This document shows, piece by piece, positions 1 through 13,500 of a DNA stretch of 64,000 nucleotides. Within the stretch, counting starts at the first letter, position 1, and each line of letters opens with the position of its first letter. The stretch covers positions 2,569,605 to 2,633,604 of the forward strand of contig CM022673.1 of NCBI GenBank assembly GCA_012295275.1, written 5' to 3'. The notes beneath the pieces were generated by a model. The model ran no database searches, was not told the DNA's origin, and saw only the letters and a program-made list of their open reading frames with translations. The position numbers were made by a program, and so were the translations under genes. This stretch comes from Chrysomallon squamiferum. Its lineage: Eukaryota > Mollusca > Gastropoda > Neomphalida > Peltospiridae.

Positions 1-1749
1 TTGAAAATGAAAGATAAAAAATTTAATTATGTGGGTGTTTTTTTTTTTTTTATGGTTTTCCTTAGATGTTGTGTTGTTAAAAATGTAATATCAGTATTAA
101 TTAAAAAGTACAAGCAGCGAATGGTATGTTCAAGTAAAAATATGTTCTGGGTTTTGTTTCTAAGTATTCTGAAACACTTGAATTAATGTAAGCTAAATCT
201 GGTCTGTATTTCAGCAAGAATTAAAGAATTATTCTGTATTCCTCTAATTTTAATCAGTAAAATTTTTATTATTTCTGTATCTATTTCGTAGGCCTTCCTA
301 TACAGCATGTGTTTTCATAGCATGTTAAGAAAAATATTGTTCTGATGTAGATTGCATGCTGACATGTGTGTTTTCATGATTGTTGATTCTGAAATACTTT
401 TTGCAATTCTTTAGCAATATCTTTGAAATGGTGTTGGAGAGTTACTTGATGTCTGATGCAACATTTGCCCAGGAACCTGTATAGAAATATCCCATGATAT
501 TCAAAACACCTTTTTGTTTTGGCATTTTGAGAACAGTTAATTCTTATTTATTCTCTTTAATGGTAGGGATTACATACTGAAAGAAGACAACTAGGGCTTG
601 TTACCAGTGTTACAAAGTGTTTTTGTATGCCCAGAAGTTTTACAGTGTTACATTTTCATGTAGGGTATGTTCTAAAATGAGGCTTAAATACTTCAAAACC
701 AAGAGTAAAATAAAAGCCAGATGTACTCAAAGAATGTAAGATAGATCTACCAAGATGAACAAACTGGGATATCTTCCAAATCAACCTGTGCCATTCAATT
801 AACACATCAAAATATATTCATTATTTTTATTGGAAAAATGCCCTTAAAGGATCCCCTGCTGCTGAATGATAGGAGTAACACATCTTGGGATGGCACAGGT
901 GTTTCCTTTAGACTAGAGTCCAAATCACTGAAGAAGGAAAAAATAATACAAAATCACAGCTGACCCTAAAAAGGTTAATACTATTTGCGGAGTGTCACTG
1001 AACTCATTTTTGTTTTCCATCAAAAATCTGATCCCCAAATAAGACCCATTCTGTTTAAGTGTAAAAGTTAGAGCAATGCTACTTGTAACAGACCAATGGA
1101 CAGCAAGACAAGACTAAACATTTGAACTGTACTGACATCCAATAATGATTCAAACAAAGTTCTTGACCTTGTCAAGATTTTGCCAAAGACTTGCAAGATG
1201 TAAGGCTAGTGGGTTGTAGACTGGCTATAAACAATATTATTATTGATAACTGCATTGGCATTTCAAAACCTCAATATTGAATATGTATTGTTTATTACCC
1301 TCCCATAATACTTTCCTAAGTCTTTTCAAAGTCCTGTTCTTCAGACTGTTGCTATGCAGGTGTTTCACTGACCACTAAATGCTTCATGAACAAATCTAAA
1401 ATAAAATGTTCAGACCATCAGCAGTTTGGTAAAATTTTTATATTAAAGATGTATATATGCATTCATTAAAATTATAACTGATGAAAATATCAACATGATT
1501 ATTTAAGATTTACTGATTTTCTACTTATTTATTAATGTTTATCTTTCCATTACATTTGTAATAAAAATAATATACTTTCATATTAAAAAAAGATAATTAT
1601 CTATTAATTAATAAAACGTTATATTAAATTTGCCGTAAGATTTACACATCCCAGTTATCTGACACATGATGTATAAACACTGTATGTAGCCCTGACAGGT
1701 TGTGTAACAGTACTGATTGTTGTATTTATTGCTGGATTATGTTTTTAAG
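1..1749 (+). other. LRP4: Intron of LRP4 upstream of the first visible exon
   Basis: No exon seen. The 5' exons (signal peptide, probably one LDLa) should lie before the window. A short stretch near 843-875 (GATCCCCTGCTGCTGAAT) resembles the molluscan SINE-like element described at 41330. Confidence 0.6.
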
Positions 1750-1869
1750 GTGTGCTGCCAACCTGTCCTGGTGATGATATAACATGTGACAACGGCCGCT
1801 GTGTCAAGAAAGACTGGCTGTGTGACTCTGATAACGACTGTGGAGATGACAGTGATGAACTAGGATGTC
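1750..1869 (+). CDS. LRP4: LRP4 exon A (LDLa module 1 in window)
   Basis: Phase 1-1 exon of 120 nt carrying one complete LDLa repeat with six cysteines. The acidic calcium site reads DCGDDSDE. The acceptor follows TTTTTAAG and the donor is gtaagt. Being symmetric in phase, it could be skipped or duplicated without a frame change, as is typical of this family. Confidence 0.9.
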
Positions 1870-2000
1870 GTAAGTTGAATATTTCTTGTTCAGGTGTGGT
1901 TCTTGTGTTCATGAATTATTGCTTTCGCAATATATTTATCCATCTATTACTACCATATGTCTGTGTGTGCATCATCCATTAACACCATTTGCACATACAT

Positions 2001-2036
<36 letters not shown>

Positions 2037-5000
2037 AGTTCCAGTTAGGACTGAAAATAATTTTAATAGTTAAAGACTTTTTTTTAGTATAGACTAATCT
2101 GAAAATTAGTAAACTGACTTTCATTATTAATATATAAAAGTTCTTATTTCACTGCCGTACAGTGTCTGACATGTGTGTTTATTATTCAGTTCCATAAAAT
2201 TTCAGTTGTTACTGTTACATTTTCTTTTATTACTAGATAGCACTTTTGAACCTTGATGGATAACCTCTAATACCTTTATCTACCATTGTAAAATCTTTTA
2301 TATCTCTCGTGAACGGCTGTGAACATTCCAGTTTTATGCTTTTCTCACCCTACTCTTGTACAGCTTATATAATGCTTCTGGCACTGACAGCTTAATACCC
2401 TGGTGTATAAATACATCAACATTGCTGTTTATTTATCTCCCTACTTCTGATAGTAATTCTTCAGAAGATTTGTTTTACTTTTTCTTTTTCTTTTCTTTTT
2501 TCATTGATCCTACAGCACTTGTTTTCTTTATATCTATTACTTTTATATAACCATTGATTTTTTTTTTTTTTGATTTTTTTTTTATTAATCTTATACTAAA
2601 GAAAAATAAACCTACATGCATATATTTTATACACACAGACACACACAAGCACACACACATATGCATATGTGTATGTGCAATCTAAATTTTAATTTTATTT
2701 TCTGTGTACTCATATCTTTTACTAAGTATAATTTAAAAATAATTATTAACGATTGTTTTTTTACCCTTCTCTGTCCACACAAGGTGACAAAAATGTGTGT
2801 ATTTTTGTTTTTTTGTTATTATTATTTTTTATTTGTTAGGCCACTAAGCCTAACAACAGTCTAGGGGGGGGGGGTGTTGGCATTGAACTTTACACTCAAA
2901 CTCATTATGAAGGAGGTTAATCTGCCATGACATTGTGTAATGCAGTTTGTATAGTGATGTCACCATGGTACTGACAGGTGATTGGCACTCGGGTCTCTGG
3001 CAGTGCGACCCCTCACTGTTCTCCTGACAGCTGGCTTCGGGTTTAGATGTGTGTTTACGGTTCATCGAAAACCCTGTATGTTAACTGGTTATGGTCAGTG
3101 GTTCCTGGTAAACACACTGAATTAACAGCGAATGATTTGTGAAGAGTCTCTTTTACATGCTTTCTATGCCTGTCCTTAAGTCCAGTTATTTATGCATTTC
3201 TTCGCACTACAGATATGTGATAGCTAAATATTTACTTTCCAATGGATAACTTGTGTTTGACAATGTGCTTTAAGTGTGGACACTTAATCTCAATTTTGTT
3301 TACAGGCTTTCATTCTTCTTCTTATTATTATTATTATTATTATTTATTTATTTATTTTTTTTTGTAGTTGTTGTTTTAATATTATTTCATTTGACTTTTT
3401 TTAAATGTCTTAATTGGCTTTATATTTTTTTTATAGATTATTTGTTATTTGTCCTTAGCTTAAAAATAGATGACCTTGATATACATACATATTTTATATA
3501 TGTTTATGTTTACTTGTGCCATGACAGTTAATTTTTAATATCTTTAGATAAATTGTTTAAAAGAGTCAGAATGTCTATAGCTTTCCATTCAAGCATGCAT
3601 TCATAAAATATTTTTCAAATGAATTATTTGCCTTTATAATCCAGACTCCTTTATGAAAATTATGATTGCTACAATCAAGAATATGTTCAAGCATGACTAT
3701 TTGATAAGAGTTTCATACTGGTAGAAATTATCTGTGAGGATATTCATCTGTGATGGATCTGTTATATAATTCCACAGATACGTAAATAAACAGATATGTG
3801 CTTTCAGAATGACCTTATGAATTTGTATACATACAAAAGTAGACACATACATACATACATTCATACATAATACAGACATAAGACACACACACACAATCAG
3901 TTGGCTATATGGATATTGAAAGAAATCTCAGGAAAACTAATTTGCCGTCATCACAAGACATCACATTGGGAAACAACTTAACACAAACCAATCACAGAGT
4001 GGACACACACAGAGAGAGATGTATATTCTGTAGTCTTAGATATTGATCATGGTCAATTCCCTCTTGTCAATGATGGATGGACATTGCAGATAATTGGATC
4101 AGCAGGAAAAACAGATGTTCAGCACAGAATAAAAACATATCCTGATTGATCTTTCAGACAGAAATCACTATAAAAAAAAAAAAAAACCACCAAAAAAATA
4201 GTCTTCTGTTTATATTGCTTAATAAAAGTTCGCTTCCTCATTTTTTTTTTTTTTTTCAAAGAGGAACTGGTAGCTGTGATATAAATAACCTTACTTGAGT
4301 GTGAGTGAGTGGTGATAGTGTTCAGTTTGATGTGTGACTGGTATGTATAGGTATCATTCTGTGTATGTTTCAGTATGGATAGTACATTTATGATATGTGT
4401 ATATGAGAGAGAAACTGTGAGAATATGTGTGTATGTATAACTGTATGAAGATGTTTATGTCAGAAAGTTGTATTGTAACATAAATAATTTCATGTGATAG
4501 GAGTAAAGAAGGAAAAAGTATTTTTATTTTATGACACTGATCAGTTAGATGGTGATTATATATATATATATATATATATATATAATGACACAGAGATGAT
4601 GCCATTATCCAGTAAACTAATATATTTTTCTTTAATTAGCAACATGTCATCTTTTATTTGCACCTTCCCATAGAATTGAATTCTATATTAGTCATGGTGC
4701 AGTGGTTGGAACATGAGATAAGATAAAGGGAACGTTAAGAAAGATTGATCTTGTCACCAAATACACATCAGATTTAAACCCTGCTTCTGAGCTGCTGCAT
4801 GTTCCAAATAATTAGTTAAAAAAAAAAAATAAAAAAAAATTATTTCTATGTTTTATCGTTCCTTTCATAAATCAATAACCAGAATTATCTTGTTAGTATT
4901 AAATGTGTTTCAGAAACAAGAAACTGTAACATGGCTATTAAAATGCCAACTTTCATTTTTTAATGGTTTTTAAATGGCAAAAAAAAAAAAAAAAAAAAAT

Positions 5001-7765
5001 TGCATATAAAAATAAAAATTAATCTACTGGATTTAAAAGTTTATTTATTAATTTATTTATTTATTTTATTTTATTTTTTTATTATTATTATATTTATTTT
5101 GCTGTAAAAGTGGCAGCAGGCAGTTTCAAATAATGTTTGAAAATATTGATTTCTTTTAAGTGCATTTCAATTTCTTGAATTTTATCATGTGAAAAAGAAT
5201 TCTTCTTCAATGAGAGAAGTAAAAAACAGAATGCAGCAAAATACAAGAGAAAAAGGAATTTTGGGTTTCAAAAACTGTACAGCTGACAAATTATCTCACA
5301 GTGTTACTAACTTAATTCCTTAAGCTACTGTTTGGTTGGTTGGTTCAGATAACACATTAGTGATATTTTAAAGAGGCCAAAATCATCAGAAAACTAATAA
5401 GTTTAATTAGTTTTCACTTTATGTTTTACTGTGAGTCACTTTCCAGTTGATTAAACTGCAGTCAATGGAGAGCTTGTCTGGTTTCCTATTTCCAGTTTTA
5501 CCCAGCATTGTTTTCGTGTTGTCTCTGCAAAAGTGCACACTTAAATGCTATTAACTAAATATCTTAATATGTTAAAATAGTAGTGTGAACGTACAGATAT
5601 ATCAGAGACAAACAGAGAGATATAAACCAGTTTTATTGAAATTAAAGCAGTCATTTATCAAATTTATGTATGTATGTATGTATGTATGTATGTGTATATA
5701 ATATAATGATTTAAAAAGAAATATATTTTGATGATTTAAAAAAAAAAAATTTAAAAACAAATTGTGTTTTGTTATTCGCTGTATTTAAGAAGGAGCAGCA
5801 AATAAAAAATAACAAACCCAAATATCTGTTTCTTTTAAAAGATGTTGTTTTTCTGTTTAAATAATTTTTCATGGTAAACCATATGCAGAAAGAATGCAGC
5901 CCTTTCAAGATCTCACTTTCTAGAAAATGTCATAACCAAAGCACCTTTGAAAAAAGTCACAGATACTCTTCAGCATTGTATGGCAACATATTTATGGAAT
6001 GTTTGTTCAGGAAAAAGTATACCAGCTATGTGTGACTGCCAGCGAAACATGATCAAAATTGCTCCCAAGTAAATAAACCAGCTTATAACAAAAGAGGCCA
6101 AGCAGATCAGGTTCAGTGAGTTACAGGTGCATGCAGTGTAATGGAACCAAACAATTCATCTCTTAAATAAAACAACCCCACACAAACACATAATATGACA
6201 TTTATGAAGAAAGGAGAGAAGAAATGTCCTGTTTAACAATGCAGTCAGTACACTTTTAGTCTCTGGTTAAGGAACGTTCAGATAATTAGAGAAGAAACCT
6301 GTTTCTGTGGATATGTGTATGGGTAATTTTTGGCTCTCTTCCATCACAGAATTGTTCAAGCTCATCTACTGAGAGGACAACCTCTGACTTCACTGGAGAG
6401 TTCTCTTTTAGTCAGATCTTTTCAAACTGACAGCAGGGGGCTTTAAATTCCCCTTCGTTTAAACAGTAAAGAATAAATATGGGCTCATGTAAACTGTTTA
6501 TGGAGCCCTGATTGTAAAGGATTTTATTTAATAAGCACATTGAGGATGATTGATCCTGTAACCATTGTTCCACAGTCCACTGCTCATACCATTAAGCCAC
6601 AACCACCCATATGATATTTGTAATCCATGTCTACCTAGACATAGTCATAACAGTGGTTTAAACCATTGGTCTTAAGACTAACAAGTAATTGATTTGAAAC
6701 TGGAGGTACTTGGTTTGAGTGATTTAAAACTGAAGGTACTTGGTTTGAGTGATTTAAAACTGAAGGTACTTGGTTTGAGTGATTTGAAACTGAAGGTACT
6801 TGGTTTGAATGGTTTGAAACTGAAGGTACTGGGTTTGAGTGGTTTGAAACTGAAGGTACTTTGTTTAGTGATTTGAAACTGAAGGTACTGGGTTTGAGTG
6901 ATTGGAAACTGAAGGTACTGGATTAGAGTGATTGGAAACTGAAGGTGCTGGGTTTGAAACTAAAGGTACAGGATTTGAGACTAAAGTTACTGGTTTGGAG
7001 ACGAAGGTATTGCTTTGACACTAAAGTTAATGGATTTGAGACAAAAAATACTGGGTTTGAAACAAAAAGAAAAACATTTTGTGACCTGGTACTAGCTTCC
7101 CATCTAAGGCTAGAAACAGCCACTATGGTCAACATTCTAAACAGTAAAAATGCTGGTGGGGTTAACAGAGCATTGTCCAGCAATAGATACAACCTGTTTC
7201 TGATTTAAAGAACTTCTGGGCATTAAATATAAAGACTTTCTTCCAACAGAATAATAGCAACTAATTTGGCTAATTAAGATTTAATGAATTAGGACCTTAC
7301 ACTATTTCTAACTAATCCTTTAACATATCAAGCTCTTTCCTTGATCATTTATTATTCTAAGTTATAACAGCGATAATACTGTCCTGTCCTTATTGTATAG
7401 ATACACTGTTACAAAAACTTCTGTTATAATAAAAAACAAAAAACAATGTCTAGAAAAAAATACACTAAGGTACCATTTGACCAATGCATGCATTTAACAA
7501 AATTTTCCGTTGAGCTGTTTCAAGTCTTTAGAATTTAGAGCCAGTGGTATAAAGAATACAATTATCATTTATTTTAGAAGGGAGCTACAGAGAAAGTGAG
7601 AAGTCTTCATACATGCCTATTTAATATCTGAAAGTAGTAGTTACTAAGTAATTAAAAATTTCAAAAATTGATACTGTTCATTTAATTCAACAGAATAATT
7701 ATTTTGTTTAATAACAAAATCTTTCTTTATATATGTAACAAGCTACGTTTGTTTGTGTGTGTGTG

Positions 7766-7803
<38 letters not shown>

Positions 7804-10536
7804 AGTGTACTGTTGTGTGTTTGTCTGTGTATCACAATACAATGGATGCATTTGATTTTTTATTTATTCATTTATTTATTTTAATTATTTTATTTTATTT
7901 TATTTTTTTCCAACATCATTCTTCTACAAAATCAGCACATTTAACTTCGTTAACTCTTTTTCCAATACGAAAAGTCAAAGAAGCCCGATCAAAGACATTT
8001 TTAAGTGATTTGCAATTTAGCCTTTTTCCCTGCCTGACAGACTTTTCAAGAGCAGACAAAAGTAACACATTGCTTTTTCCTTAAGGTCAGTAATTGGTTT
8101 ACTGAGTTATGTTGGGTGAAAGTACACCAGCCATAAGTAATTTAATTTAAAGAAATCGTCTGGGTGCATAGATTGCCTTTTTCAGTGGTTTTTATGTTTT
8201 TTTTCTCTGTTGAACAAGACATAATGCAAAAATCACAGTAGGGATGGAGTCATATGGGCGTATTTTTATGGTGTTAAAATGTGTCCTGTGAACCATTCAC
8301 AGTTGTAAAGTTACATGTAGCTGACAGGACTTAGTTTAAAAAAGATATCTTAAAAGTAATTTTTTTTTAAATTTGTTTTACATTTTTCATTTAAGTACAT
8401 TATACCATTGTGGTGCTCATAATTAGAGTATTGTTTTAAATGTAAATTATGGTTTAAATAAAGATTTAATTTTGAAATATTTTTGAAATTATTATTTTTG
8501 TTGTTGCTGTGGATTTAAGTTACTGGTTTGGATGAGAGTAATGCTTGCCTTGCTTGAGTTACTGAAATATTAAAGAATGGTTCTCACCAAAAACAAACCA
8601 ACATCTCTTTCAGTTTTAAATCACAGTAACACTCACCTTTAAAATTCTGTTGCAACATCATAAATGACAATTGTTTTTCTCTTTTCATAAAAATATTAAA
8701 TAAAATGAAAAAAGTTTGTAAAGATAGAAAGATTTTTATTTACACATCTGTATAGAAATAATATGAGACTTTATTAAAAGGTTCTGGACAAAATACAATT
8801 AAATATTCCATTTAAAAGCTTTTTAAAAATTTGTTATTATTATTATTTTTTATTTTTTATTTTGACCTCATATTAGTTGACAGAAATGTAAGTGGAAACA
8901 GTAGGCAGTTCAAAATTTGCCTTAGGTAGCATGATCTTGAATTTCATGGTCTAAGTTCCCCCACTTCAATCTTCATTCTATGATTTTCATCTGAAAAACC
9001 ATGATGTATGTTTTCCTGCCCAGAGGAAAGTGCTGATAAAAGCTTTATTGTTGGTAACTGCCAGCGTTATCCCTGTGAGTGGCGAAACAACTGTTCTGTC
9101 TGGTATTTGAGAAACTCAATTACCAAATATTGAGACATCCTAACAGCCACTGAATACAGTGTGTCATGTTTTTGATGTTCAGTTAAACACTGTTATATAC
9201 AGAAACCCAGAGTAAATGTGTACACAGATGAGATGTTTTAACAACGTCTGCAGTGTAACGTAAATGTCATTTTCAAGTAGTACAAATAATATGAAAAGTT
9301 GGCAGATTTTGAATGCTGGAGTTCCACTTTGGATGTTATAATCCAAATTTTAAATAACACGTTTAATATTTTAGATATATATATATATATATACACACAC
9401 ACACGTATATATATATATTTGTTTACTTTCTCATTGCTTATGTTTTCACTTTCAATGAAACTGAGAAAATTATTTTCATTTAAAAAAAAAAAAAAAAAAA
9501 ACCAAAAAATATCTTTGGATAACATTGGTCATTATTTTTTCTTCTTAAAAATAACCTCTCAAATGTTCAAAGAACCATTGAAAAAAAAAAATACTGACAA
9601 AATTGCTTTATTTAATTGTTTTTTTGGTACTTCAGTTATCACCCGAGATACCTGAGTGATGTGTTTATGATTTTAAAACTGTTTATGACCACACTTCACA
9701 AATGATTAGTTCTAAACCCAGATACCTCAGTGATGTGTTAATGCTGTTGAACTGTTTATGATCACACTTGGCAAGTGGTTAGCTGATCAGGTTCAAACCT
9801 AGATATTCTAAATGATGTGTTTATGATTTTAAGCTTAAGTTGATTATGGACATGCTTCACAAGTGGGAATTGCTCATAAATTAGTAGTCACTGTCAGTAG
9901 TATGGTGATTCACTCTTCATGTGTTAATAGTATTCTAGCAAAAACCAAGGCCAAAGCTGTAATGAAATGGAAAAGAAATATTGTAATTTACTTTGTCTTT
10001 GTTCTCAGTGAAATGTTTATTTGGTGCATGTTTACATGAAGGTTGATGCATATTTGACGTGGGCAAACTCGAATCCCAGCAAACATGTACAAGACTGAAA
10101 AAGTGTTGGTTGTTGGCAAGATGTGTTTGACATGAAATAATACGTCTTACCTTTTTGTTTTTAGAGTAACAAAATATCTTCCCATCTGTTTTCGTTTAAT
10201 GGAATTGAAAAAAACAGGACAGAAAAATGTAAATTGTGTGATATCGGTAACAGTTGGAATAAATGAATCTAAATTTTTTTTTTTTTTTTTCTTTTCATAA
10301 TTGAAATGATAATAGTGTTTGGGAAATTAATGTAAAACAGACTGTCGTAATTTCAAAAAACTGTTATTTTCAATTCCTCAAATAGAAAGATTTAAAAAAA
10401 AAAAAAAAAAAAAAAAAATTTAATTAATTAGAAGAAAAAAACATCATGGTAAGAATGTATAATTTGAAATATTGTTAACTATTCTGTCACTTCACATTGT
10501 TTTTGTATTTTGAATAAAAAATAAATAATCTACTTT

Positions 10537-10575
<39 letters not shown>

Positions 10576-13500
10576 CTCCACGCAACTGCACTGAAGATGA
10601 AATGCAGTGTCGAAATGGAAACTGCATCCCTAAAGAATGGAAGTGTGATGGGGATGATGATTGTGGTGATGGCTCTGATGAAAAGTGTCGTAAGTTGTCA
10701 TGTGACATCAGCTAAAACATCCAATGAAAAAAACATGTATAGTGAACTTAAATATTTATGGAATATCTGCTGTTATCCTTTTTTTGATGTCAGAATGTCT
10801 TGGACAATGTGAAAGAATGGAATTCACAGCAGTAAAAATTGTCTTGTACATATAAAATAATTTATCTTTTTCTATAAATGGTTTATATGGTGTGTGTTGG
10901 TAATTCATATATGGAAATGTTTGTAATACCAACTTTTTTTTGAATAGTATAAAAAAAAAAAATTGTTATTTAAAATTTATAATAAATAACAATAATAAAG
11001 AAGTAAACAAAAATTTTAAATAAATTTTCAGTTAGGATATAGTGGATAATTTTAATTTTACATGAAGAGTATAATACTTTTTAGCAATAACATTATTGTA
11101 TTTTTTTAAGAATCTGACCATTTACTCATTCTTTGAGACAGTGAAAATGTTCATGTGAGCTCATGATGTTATCTCATTATAAATACAGTTACATACATAT
11201 TGCAAGCAAAAATAATTTTTTTCAAATTTTTGTAAAAATTTAATATTATTTTTTTCCTGAAAAAAAGTATTTAAGGATAATTACTTTAAGAACATAATTA
11301 AAATAATCATGTTTTTTAATTTGAGAATACTTACTTTTTAAAATAATGTTTTAATTTTTTGTTCCTTTAGGCAAAAGACCGTGTAAGGACGGGGAATTCA
11401 CCTGCGGGGACGGGTCATGTATTATGCAGAACTGGGTCTGCGATCACGATATTGATTGTGCTGATTCCTCTGACGAAAGTAACTGTGGTAAGTTGTGGCT
11501 GTATAATTTGTCATTTATTTTCTTTTTAAAATATTCATGTTGCCCATGGCTACAGTGCCTGGCAAGCACTGGAAAGGATTTTCAGATTTTTTTTTTTTTT
11601 TTTAATTATTTTAATCATACTTTTAAATTTGGCTTTTCTTTTTTCTTTCTTTTTTTCTTTATGACATTTTTTGTCCATGTTTTTTATTTTTTTTATTATT
11701 TATTATTTATTTCATCCAGGATAATTACAATAACTAAATTATAATACTGTTTTTTTTTTTTATTTATGTATATGTCTGTGTGTGTGTGTTGTTTTGGATT
11801 TTTTTAAAATTTATCTATACTCATTTTGTAAAGAAATTACATCTATACTCATTTTGTACATGTTGTTTAATTTTTTTTATTATTATTAAATTTGATTTAT
11901 AAACATTAGATGAAAATAAACCAGAAAGTTGAATTTAAAATCAATAATAACAAAGATATTTGAAAAGTTTTTTTTTAACGTTTGAACTTCACGTTGATCA
12001 TTTTACTTGTTTACTGATTGTTATTGCTGACATTTATAACAGCAAAAAATTACAAAAAAATGAAATAAAAATAACAGAAAACATGAATAAAATAACAAAG
12101 GTGTATAAAAAATATTTTCAAAATGAAGAATTTTGTTTTTTAAATTTAATTTAAAATAAAAGAAGATACAATACAGATGGAAACATCTGATACAACAGAA
12201 TATTTGTTTTTGATGGTGTATCAGCCTTTTAGTCTTTAAAGACAGAATCAATGTATTTTAGTCATTTACTCATAAACCTTAAAGACTGCAGTCATAACTT
12301 ACCTTATAGCAGTAATATATTTTAGTCCTTTCTTCACAGTCTTTAAAGACTGGAGTAATGTATTTTAGTCCTTTCACTGTAGTCCTTAAGCCTGCTATAG
12401 TCCTTTCCCCCTAGTCCCCCCAGTAATGTATATTAGTCCCTTTCTGTAGTCCTTAAAGACTGCACTAATGTATTTTGGTCTTTTCCCTACAGTCCTTAAA
12501 GACTGCAGCAGTGTATTTGAGATTTGTACACAAATTCGACTGATTTGCCTTTGAGACAGACATCAGGTGTTTGGAATTAATTGTTATCTTCTAAACAGGT
12601 TAAGTGTCACTGGAGCTCACATAATGGCCCACGTTTCATGACACTGAGACAACTTGTTTTCGCAATTTGCTGGCCAAAATTTTTATTGATTACTTCTTCT
12701 TTGTCTCTTGATACTCTGGTTTGATGATGGCTTTGGGGCAACAATTTATAAAAAATTTTCTCACTCGTCTGGTTTGGGCACTTGTTGTCTACACCATTTT
12801 CTCTTTGGAGTAGATGTGTGATTTTTAAACAGAATATTTTTTTAGCAGAAGGGAGTGAACGTTTTTCTCCCTGACCTTTTGATGATTATTTGGTTTTTAT
12901 GTTTTAAATTTTCTTAAAAAAAAAAAAAAAAAAAAAAAAAAGAAATTATTATTATATTTTCATTTTTCTAAAAAAAAAAAAAAATGTAAATAGATTTTGG
13001 GTACATTGTGTCCATGTCAGCAGTGACAGGTTTAAAGATAACAGCAGAGGATTAAAATGAAATACATAAAATGCAGATGAAAATCGTTTTTACTGCCTCA
13101 GTAGGATTAAATGCAGTTGTGGTAACTTTATTCCCATGTGACGTTGAGAAATTGATTTTGAACCACGACACAAAACAGAAGGAAATGTCTTTTTTTATGT
13201 AATTTTATTATTCACTTCTTTTTTTTTTTTTTTTTTGGTTATGTTTATGAATTCTTTTGTGAATGCATTTCTGACCAAAAAACAACAGAAAATAAGCTGT
13301 TAATATTTGATGGAATATTACGTGAAAACGTTATATTGTTGCAGTACGTGTTAAAAGGCACTGTGCTTATAACTCTTTGTATTTCACATCAGTGTAATTA
13401 TGTTTATAAGGAAGTAGAGTAGGTGGATGAATAAGTGACAAGAATTGCCCTTTTGGGTACAATAAATGATTGTATCCTGTAGTGATGTAAATGAATCTTG

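Larger units (their letters stand above)
1870..10575 (+). other. LRP4: 8.7-kb LRP4 intron
   Basis: The longest intron between the visible LRP4 exons. It holds (GT)n at 2004-2033 and 7757-7802, a relatively GC-rich patch at 2838-3115, two SINE-like remnants (4645-4812 and 6530-6610), the minisatellite at 6691-7075 and the degenerate triplicate at 9644-9870. No exon-like reading frame seen on either strand. Confidence 0.7.

Noticed and set aside
2850-3065. 71-codon minus ORF in the GC-richer patch
   Set aside because: No recognisable domain, start context or splice partners. Kept only as a composition anomaly.
6694-7192. Decapeptide-repeat [13 protein letters not shown]
   Set aside because: Follows from a 30-bp minisatellite (a multiple of 3) and lies deep in an LRP4 intron. 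No upstream exon phase or coding signal outside the repeat.
7704-8084. 126-codon plus ORF
   Set aside because: Driven by (GT)n and poly-T. The part near 7915-8084 has no homologous motif or splice signals.
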